The notes: generated by a model not told the origin, from the letters alone. Shown: positions 24,892-33,983, numbered from the stretch's first letter. The stretch is DNA of 64,000 bases from Halobacillus kuroshimensis DSM 18393 (GCF_000425705.1 NZ_AUDY01000012.1:124001-188000); one strand, 5' to 3'. Numbers and translations are program-made.

Positions 24892-27066
24892 TTATGATCG
24901 GACAAAAGTATCCGCATAGTTTTCGAGCTTGGCGTTGATTTCCGCAATGATGTCGGAAACCGCGTGTTTTTGACTGAGGGAACGCTGCAGGGACGTCCCG
25001 ATAATTTCTTCGACCGCTTTCGTATTGAAATAGGAGCCGTCTTTGAACTGCTTCTCCCGGATCCCTTTGAACTTCGTATCATACGAATTGGACAGCCACG
25101 GGTACAGTGAGTGAATGGTCTGGTTGTCGCACACTTCAAGCTTTGCTGTCGTACCTCCGAGCATCGTGATCTGTTCGGCGACGGAATCTTCATGGATCCA
25201 TTTCAAAAAGGTGAGAGCCGCGTCGGTTTTTCTACTCTGCTTGGAAAGACCGATAACACCGCCGCCTAAAATCGGAGAGCCTCCTGGCGGGAGGGCGGAA
25301 CCGACCAGCGGACCGACTTCACTCAGGGAAATTTTCGAAGCATGGTTGATAAATCCTATGATCATCGCCATCTCGCCGCGGGCGAAACTGCTTACCTCCT
25401 CGGTCCACCACTGGTTCAGGAACGGCTTAGCCATTTTCACCGTTTCCAAGTAGTTCTCCAGCGCCGCTTCTGCTTTAGCTGGATCGAGCATCAAATGATT
25501 CTCCTGGACGAGGCGTCCGCCTCGCTCGTAATAGCGGGCGAGGAAATCGAGCGCCATGATTGAAGGCTTGCCTAAGATCATCCCTGTCCCGTATTCGATC
25601 GGTGAATCGCTGTAAGCTGCGCGAGAGAAGAAATGGACGATCTCATTCATCGACTCGAAGTCTTCCGGAATCGTCAGCTGTTTTTTATACGTTTCATAAA
25701 ACATCCGCTTGATTTTCGGGTCCTCAAATAAATCCTTCCGGTAAAAGAGCATCTGCAGGCTTGGATCAAAAGGAAGGACGAGCGCCTGGCCGTTCACTTC
25801 TGAATAGTTGCGCTTCAAATACTTGGGCAGTGACGCGAGTCTGTCGTCGATTTCTCCATCCAGCCCTTGAAGGGGGGTGAACAGTTCTTCCCCGAGCCAA
25901 GGAAGCCAGGCCATATCGAGACGGATCAAGTCATGATCCCTCTCCTGCGATTTGGACATTAACTCCTCGTACATCTGGTCGAACGACTGGATATCCACCT
26001 CGACATGGATCCCGGTCTGCTTCTGGAAATGGGGCAGGATCTTCTGCAGAGCATCTGTAGTCGGACTGGGCAGGGTCAGCAGCTTGATCGTATCGGAATC
26101 GTTTTTAGATGCCGTAACCTCCGTATCTACAAACCCTTTATTTGAAAGAATTACGTGAGGCTCCATCGTCTTCACATCATGGACATGATCCAGCAGCCAG
26201 CCGGCCGTCTTTTTTCCGAGAAGCTGATAGTTTTGGAGATAAGAAACTGTATCCGCCCCCGCTCCACGTGTGGACGGGTCCAGGGTAATCAGTGCGGGCA
26301 TAGGATGTAGTGACCCGAACGTGTGCGCCTTCCGTAAGTGATCGGCAAAGTTCGGGCTGCTTGTTACGAGAACATCGAAGGACTGGTCCTTGAAAAAGGA
26401 AAACGCCGCGCTATGCGCCTGCTGCAACGTTGTCCGTTCAATACGGGTCGGAAGAAAACTGAGGTCTCTCGCCAGCACGTCTGTAAAGCTGCGCTCATTG
26501 GAGTGTTTTTCCTCCCCTGTAAACAGACCGACGGACTCAAAGCCCTGATCTAAAATGTAGGCGGCGATATCTCTGCCCGCCTCGGTGAAGTCAAACGATA
26601 CAGACGCCCGGCTGTTCCGGACCTGGCGGTTGATGAACACGACGTGATCTTCCGGAATGTGCAGTTTTTCATAATAGGTACGGGCATCATCAAGGCAGGA
26701 AACGGCCAGAACCCCTGTCGCCCGTTCGGCGGCGATTTCCTCAAGAATCTTTTCCTCATAGTGGGGGAGGTCATAGGTGATATACAGGTGGACGGAGTAG
26801 CCCTGTTCACGTAAGGCTTTTTTTACGCCTTCATAAAATTGGACATACTCCGTCTGCTCGAGGCTCGGCAGGATAAGGGAAACGGCATGGTTCGTCCCTG
26901 AGCGCAGCGTATGGGCTTTCCGGTTCAGGTTATAACCGAGGGCGCGGGCCGCCTCTTCCACCATCTTGATTTTTTTTACACTCACATTGCCTCTTTTGTT
27001 CAATACGTTTGAAACCGTCCCGTGTGAAACGCCGGCTTTTCTAGCGATATCTTTAATTGTTGTCAC
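24892..27066 (-). CDS. LacI-type repressor fused to an ABC solute-binding-protein domain
   Basis: This 724-residue protein is about twice the length of a LacI regulator. Residues 1-60 are a LacI HTH with hinge (TTIKDIARKAGVSHGTVSNV). Residues about 62-320 form the LacI-type sensor (AVSLILPS, GVLAVS, VGLFTGEE). Residues about 325-724 look like a family-1 extracellular solute-binding protein (TDALQKILPHFQKQTGIHVE, LPFDPSLQMLFYRKDLFEDP, GGGVIGLSKQSRKTDAALTF). It has no signal peptide, so the binding-protein domain must act in the cytosol as a second sensor. It starts at GTG 27066 behind GGAGG and is divergent from the GDPD gene, whose promoter carries the proposed operator. Confidence 0.85.
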   Translation of the reverse strand: MTTIKDIARKAGVSHGTVSNVLNKRGNVSVKKIKMVEEAARALGYNLNRKAHTLRSGTNHAVSLILPSLEQTEYVQFYEGVKKALREQGYSVHLYITYDLPHYEEKILEEIAAERATGVLAVSCLDDARTYYEKLHIPEDHVVFINRQVRNSRASVSFDFTEAGRDIAAYILDQGFESVGLFTGEEKHSNERSFTDVLARDLSFLPTRIERTTLQQAHSAAFSFFKDQSFDVLVTSSPNFADHLRKAHTFGSLHPMPALITLDPSTRGAGADTVSYLQNYQLLGKKTAGWLLDHVHDVKTMEPHVILSNKGFVDTEVTASKNDSDTIKLLTLPSPTTDALQKILPHFQKQTGIHVEVDIQSFDQMYEELMSKSQERDHDLIRLDMAWLPWLGEELFTPLQGLDGEIDDRLASLPKYLKRNYSEVNGQALVLPFDPSLQMLFYRKDLFEDPKIKRMFYETYKKQLTIPEDFESMNEIVHFFSRAAYSDSPIEYGTGMILGKPSIMALDFLARYYERGGRLVQENHLMLDPAKAEAALENYLETVKMAKPFLNQWWTEEVSSFARGEMAMIIGFINHASKISLSEVGPLVGSALPPGGSPILGGGVIGLSKQSRKTDAALTFLKWIHEDSVAEQITMLGGTTAKLEVCDNQTIHSLYPWLSNSYDTKFKGIREKQFKDGSYFNTKAVEEIIGTSLQRSLSQKHAVSDIIAEINAKLENYADTFVRS

Positions 27067-27134
27067 TCTTACAAACCTCCATTACTGCGGTGTATCCGTA
27101 TGTATCTTTTTCTAATATAACATGGGATTTCAGT

Positions 27135-27164
27135 ATTGACACGTTCCAATATCATGTATATATT
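27135..27164 (+). promoter_or_regulatory. Promoter and operator of the GDPD gene
   Basis: TTGACA (27136-27141), 17 bases, then TATATT (27159-27164) form a sigma-A promoter. The dyad ATTGACACGTTCCAAT (27135-27150; pattern ATTGNNACGTNNCAAT) overlaps the -35. The same operator recurs at 28185-28200, so it probably binds the LacI-SBP fusion protein. Confidence 0.75.
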
Positions 27165-27202
27165 TATCCGTGAAAATAGTAAGACGATGGAGGAGGGGTT
27201 TT

Positions 27203-28060
27203 GTGGCAGGAAAAAAGGAGTATCAGCACATCAACGGGCTGCTGAGCCGGAAGCTGGAGGAAAAGCAGGTGCTTACAGCGGTACATAGAGGGCTGCCTGG
27301 AGGAAACATCATTGAGAATACGATTCCGGCCTTTCAGGCTGCGCTCCGTCTGCGGAGTGACGCGTTGGAAATCGACGTCTCCAGGACAGCTGATGGGGAT
27401 TTTTATCTTTTCCATGATGGTGAGGAAAAGCGTCTTTTCGGCGTGGATCAGAATATAAGAGAGATGACGACGGAGGCGGTGGCCGCCATGACGTATTACA
27501 ACAGCCTTTCGCTGCCTGTGAGCTATCGGGTCGAGAGTCTGGATGACGGCCTGCGCTTTCTGAAAGGGGATACGCTCCTGAACATCGACCGCTCCTGGCA
27601 GGACTGGGCAGAGCTTCTGCCGCTGCTGGATGGCTATGACATGATGGATCAGCTCATTTTGAAGAGTCCTGTCCACCGCGATTATCTCGGGCAGCTGCAG
27701 AACCATGAGCGGAAATACATGTACATGCCGATTGTTCAGACGGTGGAAGAGCTGGAGGTGGTCATGAGCAGTCCCGGCATCAATCTTGTCGGCATCGAGC
27801 TGATTGCAGATTCTGAGGACCACCCGCTGTTTGACGATGCTGTCATCCGCCGGGTGCATGACGCCGGCTTGTTCGTCTGGGCGAATGCCATTACCCTCGA
27901 TGATGAAAAAATATTGTATGCTGGTCTGGATGACAACACGTCATTGATCCACGGCCCTGAGCACGGCTGGGGCAGACTGATCGATAAGGGTGTCGACATG
28001 ATTCAAACCGACTGGCCGTCTCTTCTCGTTCCGTACATCGATGGAAAATTGAATCGATAA
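27203..28060 (+). CDS. Glycerophosphodiester phosphodiesterase
   Basis: From GTG 27203 (six bases after GGAGGAGG) the product is 285 residues with a GDPD TIM barrel: HRG (28-30), Glu39-Asn40, Glu57 and Asp59 as metal ligands, and His71-Asp72. It hydrolyses glycerophosphodiesters to glycerol-3-phosphate and an alcohol. No signal peptide is present, so it acts in the cytosol on imported substrate. It is followed by a terminator but shares an operator with the downstream ABC importer operon, which suggests a joint uptake-and-hydrolysis pathway. Confidence 0.88.
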   Translation: MAGKKEYQHINGLLSRKLEEKQVLTAVHRGLPGGNIIENTIPAFQAALRLRSDALEIDVSRTADGDFYLFHDGEEKRLFGVDQNIREMTTEAVAAMTYYNSLSLPVSYRVESLDDGLRFLKGDTLLNIDRSWQDWAELLPLLDGYDMMDQLILKSPVHRDYLGQLQNHERKYMYMPIVQTVEELEVVMSSPGINLVGIELIADSEDHPLFDDAVIRRVHDAGLFVWANAITLDDEKILYAGLDDNTSLIHGPEHGWGRLIDKGVDMIQTDWPSLLVPYIDGKLNR

Positions 28061-28071
28061 ACCATACCAGG

Positions 28072-28104
28072 CACCCGCTGCATTTTTTGCAGCGGGTGTT
28101 TTTT
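28072..28104 (+). terminator. Terminator of the GDPD gene
   Basis: A perfect 11-base-pair stem (CACCCGCTGCA/TGCAGCGGGTG), a five-base loop and six T. Confidence 0.92.
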
Positions 28105-28151
28105 GTTTGTAAATGGATTGCTAAGAGTATGTAAAGAAGTTGTTTTTGGTA

Positions 28152-28200
28152 TTTACCGCAGGGGTTTTTGGTTCTAGAATCAAAATTGACACGTTCCAAA
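28152..28200 (+). promoter_or_regulatory. Promoter and operator of the ABC importer operon
   Basis: A weak TTTACC (28152-28157), 17 bases and TAGAAT (28175-28180) precede ATTGACACGTTCCAAA (28185-28200). That is the same operator as at 27135 with one end mismatch, here placed at the transcription start where binding would block initiation. Confidence 0.65.
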
Positions 28201-28270
28201 AACGAGAGGAAGGACGAAAACAAGGAAGGACCGCTTTTATTTCATATGGATACTTAAGGAGATGGATGAG

Positions 28271-29326
28271 ATGAAATTAAAGAACATGATGTTGACGACA
28301 GGCTTGGCTTTGACGACGCTTCTTGCGGAGTGTGGAGGAACAGAGGAATCGGCAGCGGAAGGGGAGTCGGCGAAGGAGCCGCTGGTGGTCTATACGAACT
28401 CCGCTTCTGACGGGCGTGGCGACTGGCTGAAGGAACAGGCGTCTGAACAGGGCTTTGATATTGAAATCGTTGAGGGTGGCGGCGGAGATATCGCCAATCG
28501 TCTTGTCGCAGAAAAGAACAACCCGGTCGCCGACGTCGTTTACGGCTTGTCCACGATGGACTATGAAAATTTCAAAAAGCAGGACATGCTTGCTGAGTAC
28601 GTTCCATCCTGGGCAGGAGAGATCCAGGGTGACATCAATGACCCGGAAGGCTACTATCATTCCATCGTCAAACAGGCGATTCTTATGATTTACAATACGG
28701 AGAACTATGACGCTTCCTCTGCGCCGGCAGACTGGCCGGAGCTTTGGAACAACGAGGAGTACCACGGACAGTATGCCATCCTGGGTCATGAAGGTGGAAC
28801 CGGCCGGGCGATCATCGCTGGCATCTTGAACCGCTATAAGGATGAGAACGGCGAGTACGGGATTTCCCAGGAAGGCTGGGACGAGCTTGAAAAATACTTA
28901 ACGAACGGCTACCACCCGGCAGAAGGGGAAGACTTTTTCGCGAAGGTCGCTGATGGAAGTGTACCGATTTCAGGCATCTGGTCGAGCGGCATCGTGCCGA
29001 AAGAGGAAGAGTTCGGTGTGGATGTAGCGTATGCCACGCCGGAAGTGGGCGTTCCACACGTCGTTGAGCAGGTGGCCATTGTAGAAGGTACAGAACAGCA
29101 GGACACGGCGGAAGCGTTCGTCGATTGGTTCGGCAGCAGTGAAGTCCAAGGAAAGTGGACGGAGGAATTCTCCACCCTGCCGGCGAATGAAGGAGCCTTG
29201 GAATATGCAGATGAAGCGACGAAGGAGCTTGCTGAGTCCGTGACTGTTCAGGATATTGACTGGGGATTCGTTTCAGAAAACATAGATCAATGGGTCGAAA
29301 AGGTTGAACTGCAGCTGCTTCCTTAA
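28271..29326 (+). CDS. ABC importer solute-binding protein (Fe3+/2-AEP/polyamine class)
   Basis: From ATG 28271 (nine bases after AAGGAG) this is a 351-residue family-1 binding protein with PLVVYTNSASDGR, ADVVYGLS and an acidic surface. The expected lipobox reads LLAEC: Cys21 is present, but glutamate occupies the -1 position where Gly or Ala is normal. Processing may be poor, or signal peptidase II may tolerate it here. Co-regulation with GDPD suggests glycerophosphodiesters or a related phosphorylated alcohol as ligand (inference). Phosphonate or iron compounds are alternatives. Confidence 0.8.
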   Translation: MKLKNMMLTTGLALTTLLAECGGTEESAAEGESAKEPLVVYTNSASDGRGDWLKEQASEQGFDIEIVEGGGGDIANRLVAEKNNPVADVVYGLSTMDYENFKKQDMLAEYVPSWAGEIQGDINDPEGYYHSIVKQAILMIYNTENYDASSAPADWPELWNNEEYHGQYAILGHEGGTGRAIIAGILNRYKDENGEYGISQEGWDELEKYLTNGYHPAEGEDFFAKVADGSVPISGIWSSGIVPKEEEFGVDVAYATPEVGVPHVVEQVAIVEGTEQQDTAEAFVDWFGSSEVQGKWTEEFSTLPANEGALEYADEATKELAESVTVQDIDWGFVSENIDQWVEKVELQLLP

Positions 29327-29413
29327 GAAGGAATAGCATGGGGGACAGTCCAATACTTGGGCTGTTCCTCTTTCCATGAGTGAGGGAATTTTATAGAGAG
29401 AGGATAAGCGATT

Positions 29414-30463
29414 GTGATTGAATTCAAAAATGTGCAGATCAACTATGGAGATTTCGTAGCAGTAAAGAATTTGAACCTGAACGTGCGCGAAAGGGAATTT
29501 TTCACCCTTCTCGGTCCGTCCGGGTGCGGGAAAACGACGACGCTGCGCAGTCTCGTCGGCTTTGTCCATCCGTCACAAGGCGAGATTTTCCTGAACGGCG
29601 AGAACATTACATCGCTGCCTGTAGAAAAACGGGAAGTCAGCATGGTCTTCCAAAGCTATGCCTTGTTTCCGACGCTTGATGTCTATGAAAATATCGCCTT
29701 TGGCTTGAAGGTGAAGAAAGTGCCGAAGCAGGAGATCGATCGGGAGGTCCGCGATATGGCGGCCAAGGTCGACCTCAGTGAAGAACAGCTGAAAAAGAAG
29801 GTGTCCGAGCTATCCGGTGGGCAGCAGCAGCGGGTGGCGATTGCGAGAGCGCTCGTCCTTAAGCCCCGTATCCTCGTGCTGGATGAACCCTTGTCCAACC
29901 TCGACGCCCGCCTGCGTGTCCAGTTGAGGAGAGAGTTGAAAAATCTGCAGAAACAGTTCGGGATCACCGCCATTTATGTGACGCATGATCAGGAGGAGGC
30001 GCTCACGCTTTCGGACCGGATTGCCGTTTTCAATAAGGGTGTCGTAGAGCAGGTCGGAACACCCAAGGAAATTTACAGCCACTCCGAAACCGAGTTCGTC
30101 TGCAATTTCATCGGCGACATCAACCGCCTGGAGACTCCTGTCGTCAAAGAGCTGAATGAGCAGATGGGCGGCGGTTATCTGGAACATGACCGTCACTATG
30201 TCCGGATGGAACGGGTTCATACCCGTCAGTGGCAGGGCGGAAAGGAAGCGTCTGTCCTCAAACTGACAGGCCGGGTGGAGGATGCGGAATTCTACGGCGT
30301 GTATACGAAATACTCGTTTCTCGTTAACGGCACCGTTATAAAGAATATTGAGAGGGAAGATGGAAGAGCCCCTCACAACATTGGGGACGAAGTGGATATT
30401 TATATCGATATCCATGATGTGATGACTTATCGGGAGAGACACAGCTATGCAGTGGATCAATAA
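29414..30463 (+). CDS. ABC importer ATPase (FbpC/PotA type)
   Basis: A 349-residue importer ATPase with Walker A GPSGCGKT, Q-loop VFQSYALF, signature LSGGQQQR, Walker B ILVLDEPLSN and H-loop VTHDQEE. A C-terminal TOBE-like domain (residues about 240-349) is typical of the Fe3+/polyamine/2-AEP group. It starts at GTG 29414 and overlaps the permease gene by 17 bases. Confidence 0.92.
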   Translation: MIEFKNVQINYGDFVAVKNLNLNVREREFFTLLGPSGCGKTTTLRSLVGFVHPSQGEIFLNGENITSLPVEKREVSMVFQSYALFPTLDVYENIAFGLKVKKVPKQEIDREVRDMAAKVDLSEEQLKKKVSELSGGQQQRVAIARALVLKPRILVLDEPLSNLDARLRVQLRRELKNLQKQFGITAIYVTHDQEEALTLSDRIAVFNKGVVEQVGTPKEIYSHSETEFVCNFIGDINRLETPVVKELNEQMGGGYLEHDRHYVRMERVHTRQWQGGKEASVLKLTGRVEDAEFYGVYTKYSFLVNGTVIKNIEREDGRAPHNIGDEVDIYIDIHDVMTYRERHSYAVDQ

Positions 30464-32153
30464 ATGGAAGGGGGCGGCTTCAACCAAACTCGCCGGCCTG
30501 CTCATCGCTTTGTTCTTTGCGTGGTTCATCGTCTCTTTTCTGATCTATCCGAATGTGAACCTGTTGAAAACGACCTTCATCATTGACGGATCGCTGTCTC
30601 TGGAGGCGGTCAATAAGCTGGTGAGCTCCAGCCGGGCCGTGCAGAGTCTGATCAACAGCTTCCTGCTGGCGGTTTCGCTTGTCATGACGGTGAACATCGT
30701 CGGGATTTTCCTCGTCCTTGTGATGAATTACTTTGATATCAAAGGCATCCGGGTGCTTTCGCTCGGATACTACACGACGCTCATCTACAGTGGTGTGGTG
30801 CTTGTGGCCGGCTATAAATTCCTTTACGGGGAGCAGGGATTTTTGACCAACCTGCTGGCGGGAATCTTCCCGGGCTTTGATACAGGGTGGTTTACGGGGT
30901 ATGGGGCGGTTCTTTTCGTCATGACGTTCGCGATCACCTCCAACCACGTCATTTTCCTGTCGAACGCGATCAAAAAGGTGGATTATCAGACGATTGAAGC
31001 AGCAAAAAGCATGGGAGCCTCCGATTTTTATATTATCCGGAGAGTGGTGCTTCCTGCCTTAAAACCGACAATATTTGCCGTGACCATCCTCATCTTTCTG
31101 ATTGGATTGAGTGCGACGTCCGCTCCATTGATTGTCGGCGGACAGGAGTTTCAGACGATCAACCCGATGATCCTGACCTTTGCCAAAAGCGTCACCTCCC
31201 GGGATATCGCGGCCATCCTCTCCATTGTTCTTGGTATTGCGACGATGGTGCTGCTTATGTTCATGCAGCGGATGGAGAACAACGGCAATTTCATTTCCGT
31301 ATCGAAGGTGAAGTCGACAATCAAAAAGCAGAAGATCGAAAACAAATGGGCCAATGCGCTTGTTCATATCGCTGCCTATCTGTTATTCGTCATTTATGCG
31401 CTGCCTGTTGTGCTGATCATCATTTTTTCCTTTACCGATACGTTCAGCATCGAAAATGCGACACTGGCTCTCGACCATTTCACCTTGGACAATTATCTGC
31501 TGCTGTTTACGGACTTTTCCGCTTTCCGCCCGTACTTCATCAGTATCGCGTATTCGGCGGCGTCCGCTTTCATCGTGGTGATGATCACACTGCTCGTTTC
31601 CCGGATTCTGCAGCGGCATAAGAACATCTACACCCAGCTGTTGGAATATTCGATGATGATTCCCTGGCTGCTGCCATCAACATTGATTGCGCTCGGTCTG
31701 ATTCTTACGTATGATAAACCGAACAGCCTGCTCGGAAACCAGGTGCTGACCGGATCGGTATGGATGCTGCTGGTCGCTTATATCATCGTCCAGCTTCCGT
31801 TCACTCTGCGCATGCTGAAGGCGGCGTTCTTCACCATCGATCATTCCCTTGAAGAAGCAGCAAAAAATTTAGGAGCTTCTTCTATGTATACGTTCCGTAG
31901 AATCCTGCTTCCCGTCATCCTTCCGTCCACGCTTGCGGTTATGGTGTTGAACTTCAACAACATGCTGGCAGATTATGATTTGACGGTATTCCTGTTCCAG
32001 CCGCTGCTTGAACCTTTAGGCATCGTCATCAAAAGTAGTACCGATCCGCAGGCGTCCACGGATGCAAAGGCGCTTATGCTCGTCTATTCGGTCGTATTGA
32101 TGGTGATTTCATCCGTGGCGCTGTACTTTGTGTACGGCAGGAAATCCAAGTAG
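30447..32153 (+). CDS. Double-length ABC importer permease
   Basis: A 568-residue protein with two complete permease modules of about six helices each. EAA loops occur in both halves (IEAAKSMGASDFY and LEEAAKNLGASSMY), as in FbpB-type transporters. It would form the entire membrane channel as a single chain with the preceding ATPase and the lipoprotein. Confidence 0.9.
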   Translation: MQWINKWKGAASTKLAGLLIALFFAWFIVSFLIYPNVNLLKTTFIIDGSLSLEAVNKLVSSSRAVQSLINSFLLAVSLVMTVNIVGIFLVLVMNYFDIKGIRVLSLGYYTTLIYSGVVLVAGYKFLYGEQGFLTNLLAGIFPGFDTGWFTGYGAVLFVMTFAITSNHVIFLSNAIKKVDYQTIEAAKSMGASDFYIIRRVVLPALKPTIFAVTILIFLIGLSATSAPLIVGGQEFQTINPMILTFAKSVTSRDIAAILSIVLGIATMVLLMFMQRMENNGNFISVSKVKSTIKKQKIENKWANALVHIAAYLLFVIYALPVVLIIIFSFTDTFSIENATLALDHFTLDNYLLLFTDFSAFRPYFISIAYSAASAFIVVMITLLVSRILQRHKNIYTQLLEYSMMIPWLLPSTLIALGLILTYDKPNSLLGNQVLTGSVWMLLVAYIIVQLPFTLRMLKAAFFTIDHSLEEAAKNLGASSMYTFRRILLPVILPSTLAVMVLNFNNMLADYDLTVFLFQPLLEPLGIVIKSSTDPQASTDAKALMLVYSVVLMVISSVALYFVYGRKSK

Positions 32154-32171
32154 TAGAAGGAGAGTGGCCAC

Positions 32172-32996
32172 ATGGAGATGGTAGAAGCACTGACCCTGTC
32201 CAAAACAGGGAGGGAAGAAAACAATGAAGACGCTTATATGGTGACGGATGACTTTGCCGCCGTCATAGATGGGATGACGCCAAAAGAAAAGGATTTATAC
32301 GGGGGCGTCTCTCCGGCAAGAATCGCTGTGAAGCAGATCGTGGAGACCATCCGGCATTTTCAGGCGGACGTTTCCATGGAAGAAGCGGCAGAGCAATTAG
32401 AAGCTGCTTTGAACGCCTATTACGTTGAGCACCAGCTTGTTGAAGAAGTCACAGTCCATCCTCACAAACGGATGGGAGCGAACCTGATTCTTTATTCAAA
32501 GCATCACATGGAAGTATGGATGATCGGTGACTGTCAGTGTATGCTGGACGGCCGGGTGGAGACGAATGAAAAACTGGTGGACCAGCTCCTTGCTGACATG
32601 CGCGTCCAGCTTCTGGACCGCTATCTCCAATCTTATTCAGTCGAGGACCTTGTGGAGCGCGACCTCAGCGCCCGTGATCTTGCACCGTTTCAAAAACAGC
32701 AGTACCTCTATCAAAACCTGCCGTCGGAATCACCGCTCGCTTACACGGTTGCCGACGGCTTTCCGATGAACAAAAGCGACATCAAAATTGTTCCGGCGGA
32801 GGGGGTGGAGGAGTTGGTTCTGGCCAGTGACGGATATCCTTCATTACTTCCAACCCTTGAAAAAACAGAACAACGACTGGCGGAGACTCTTGAGGAAGAT
32901 CCGTTGTGCCATCGGGTTTTCCAATCCACCAAAGGGGTGCAGTCCCCACATATCTCCTACGATGACCGGACGTACGTAAGGATGAAGCTGTCATGA
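32172..32996 (+). CDS. PP2C-like phosphatase in the ABC importer operon
   Basis: A 274-residue protein with PP2C-fold landmarks: NNEDAYMV near the N-terminus, FAAVIDGM as the metal-binding DG strand, VWMIGDCQCML, LVLASDGYPSLL and a C-terminal YDDRTYV. It starts 18 bases after the permease behind AAGGAGAG. PP2C proteins use two metals to hydrolyse phosphoserine/threonine or small phosphate esters. Here it could dephosphorylate a transported metabolite or modulate the system. The fold is likely, the substrate unknown. Confidence 0.72.
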   Translation: MEMVEALTLSKTGREENNEDAYMVTDDFAAVIDGMTPKEKDLYGGVSPARIAVKQIVETIRHFQADVSMEEAAEQLEAALNAYYVEHQLVEEVTVHPHKRMGANLILYSKHHMEVWMIGDCQCMLDGRVETNEKLVDQLLADMRVQLLDRYLQSYSVEDLVERDLSARDLAPFQKQQYLYQNLPSESPLAYTVADGFPMNKSDIKIVPAEGVEELVLASDGYPSLLPTLEKTEQRLAETLEEDPLCHRVFQSTKGVQSPHISYDDRTYVRMKLS

Positions 32997-32998
32997 CA

Positions 32999-33039
32999 AG
33001 AGCACCTGTGTCGATCGGCACAGGTGCTCTTCTTTTTTT
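32999..33039 (+). terminator. Terminator of the ABC importer operon
   Basis: A perfect 12-base-pair stem (AGAGCACCTGTG/CACAGGTGCTCT), an eight-base loop and TCTTTTTTT. Confidence 0.93.
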
Positions 33040-33292
33040 ATGAAGGAATGACGTTCCGCTTCTTTTTTCTAAAGGAAAAGAAAAAGGATAGGAGGATATA
33101 CAAAACAACTCCAAGAAGAAAGGAAAGGCTGATTCCCGTCGCTGTTGCTGTTGCATACATTTCATGTTCATTTACTTCAATGAACCAAAGATTTCCGCCC
33201 ATCCATTCAGGATCGGACAGGACATTTCGCCTCCCGGTCAGATGGAGGATGAAAGGGGACAGGAGGGTAAGAATGATATAAAGAATGGCCAT
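33038..33292 (-). CDS. Small two-helix membrane protein
   Basis: From ATG 33292 (GGAGGTGGG six bases upstream) the protein has 84 residues with a helix at each end, a tryptophan-containing outside loop and a lysine/arginine-rich C-terminus. ATG 33328 is an alternative with AAGGAG ten bases upstream, adding 12 residues. It follows a second small membrane-protein gene on the same strand. No family is recognised. Confidence 0.6.
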   Translation of the reverse strand: MAILYIILTLLSPFILHLTGRRNVLSDPEWMGGNLWFIEVNEHEMYATATATGISLSFLLGVVLYILLSFFFSFRKKKRNVIPS

Positions 33293-33348
33293 TTTGAGCC
33301 CACCTCCACCGATCCTAAGCAGCTTCATTTACGATCAACTCCTTACCA

Positions 33349-33519
33349 TCAGGATTTGAAATAGTGATAGGTGCGTATCATCCCTATCACAAGGAGAACG
33401 ACTAAAGCGGTACCGTAAAAGAACGATTTAAATGTTTGGCTGAGCGAATGGATACGACTAATTGCAGCGGATCCTAAGACGAAAAAGATCAGGATGGGTA
33501 TCAAGTATTTTTCTTTCAT
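33349..33519 (-). CDS. 56-residue two-helix membrane protein
   Basis: ATG 33519 lies behind GGAGG and opens a 56-codon frame. It encodes a hydrophobic helix (YLIPILIFFVLGSAAI), a short polar turn (SRIHSLSQTFKS) and a second helix (YGTALVVLLVIGMI). It is 57 bases upstream of the next small membrane-protein gene, probably one transcript. No family is recognised. Confidence 0.55.
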   Translation of the reverse strand: MKEKYLIPILIFFVLGSAAISRIHSLSQTFKSFFYGTALVVLLVIGMIRTYHYFKS

Positions 33520-33644
33520 AAGCGGGCCTCCAGTGGCTGGGTTCCATCATCGACTTCGGTAATCTTAGTGTATCATAGGCTGCTTATAATGGAATTAAAT
33601 CCCATTAAAGTTCTTTGGATGAGATAAAAAGTATTCCCCGCTCC

Positions 33645-33822
33645 TTATTAAAAAAGGTAGCGGGGGTTATCCTTACATCGCTTTTTTTGCTGGCGGAGAT
33701 TCGATGCTTTCACCTGTTTCTGCTTCCGGAAGAAAACCTTCTAAGTTGTCTTCGTTACTGTAATTCCCTATCCTGCCATAGAAAACATCCCGGAAGTTAG
33801 ATTTTTCGTTCTAACTTCCGGG
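33645..33822. other. Two hairpins in a gene-free stretch
   Basis: The 33520-33848 interval has no convincing gene. It holds an imperfect hairpin with CCCCGCT/AGCGGGG arms near 33645-33668, and a strong one at 33789-33822 (CCCGGAAGTTAGA and its exact inverse around an eight-base loop). The second may terminate the convergent 44-residue gene or be a free-standing element. Confidence 0.6.
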
Positions 33823-33848
33823 GTGTACTACCAAAGAGCACTCTTTTA

Positions 33849-33983
33849 TTAAAACAGTCTTTCGATACCCTGAGAAACTATGGCATAAAGGGGAATAACG
33901 ACAGCAATCGTGCCACCGAACACTACATAAAATCGTTTTTTACTCATGTTGATTTCATTGGAATTGTCTCTTTTATCGCTCAT
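33849..33983 (-). CDS. 44-residue single-helix membrane protein
   Basis: ATG 33983 stands behind AAGGTGG. The product has a charged N-terminal half (MSDKRDNSNEINMSKKR) and one membrane helix (FYVVFGGTIAVVIPLYAIV). No family is recognised. Confidence 0.5.
   Translation of the reverse strand: MSDKRDNSNEINMSKKRFYVVFGGTIAVVIPLYAIVSQGIERLF

Noticed and set aside
33615-33800. A 61-codon plus-strand frame
   Set aside because: It runs through two hairpins and shows no ribosome site or convincing protein pattern.
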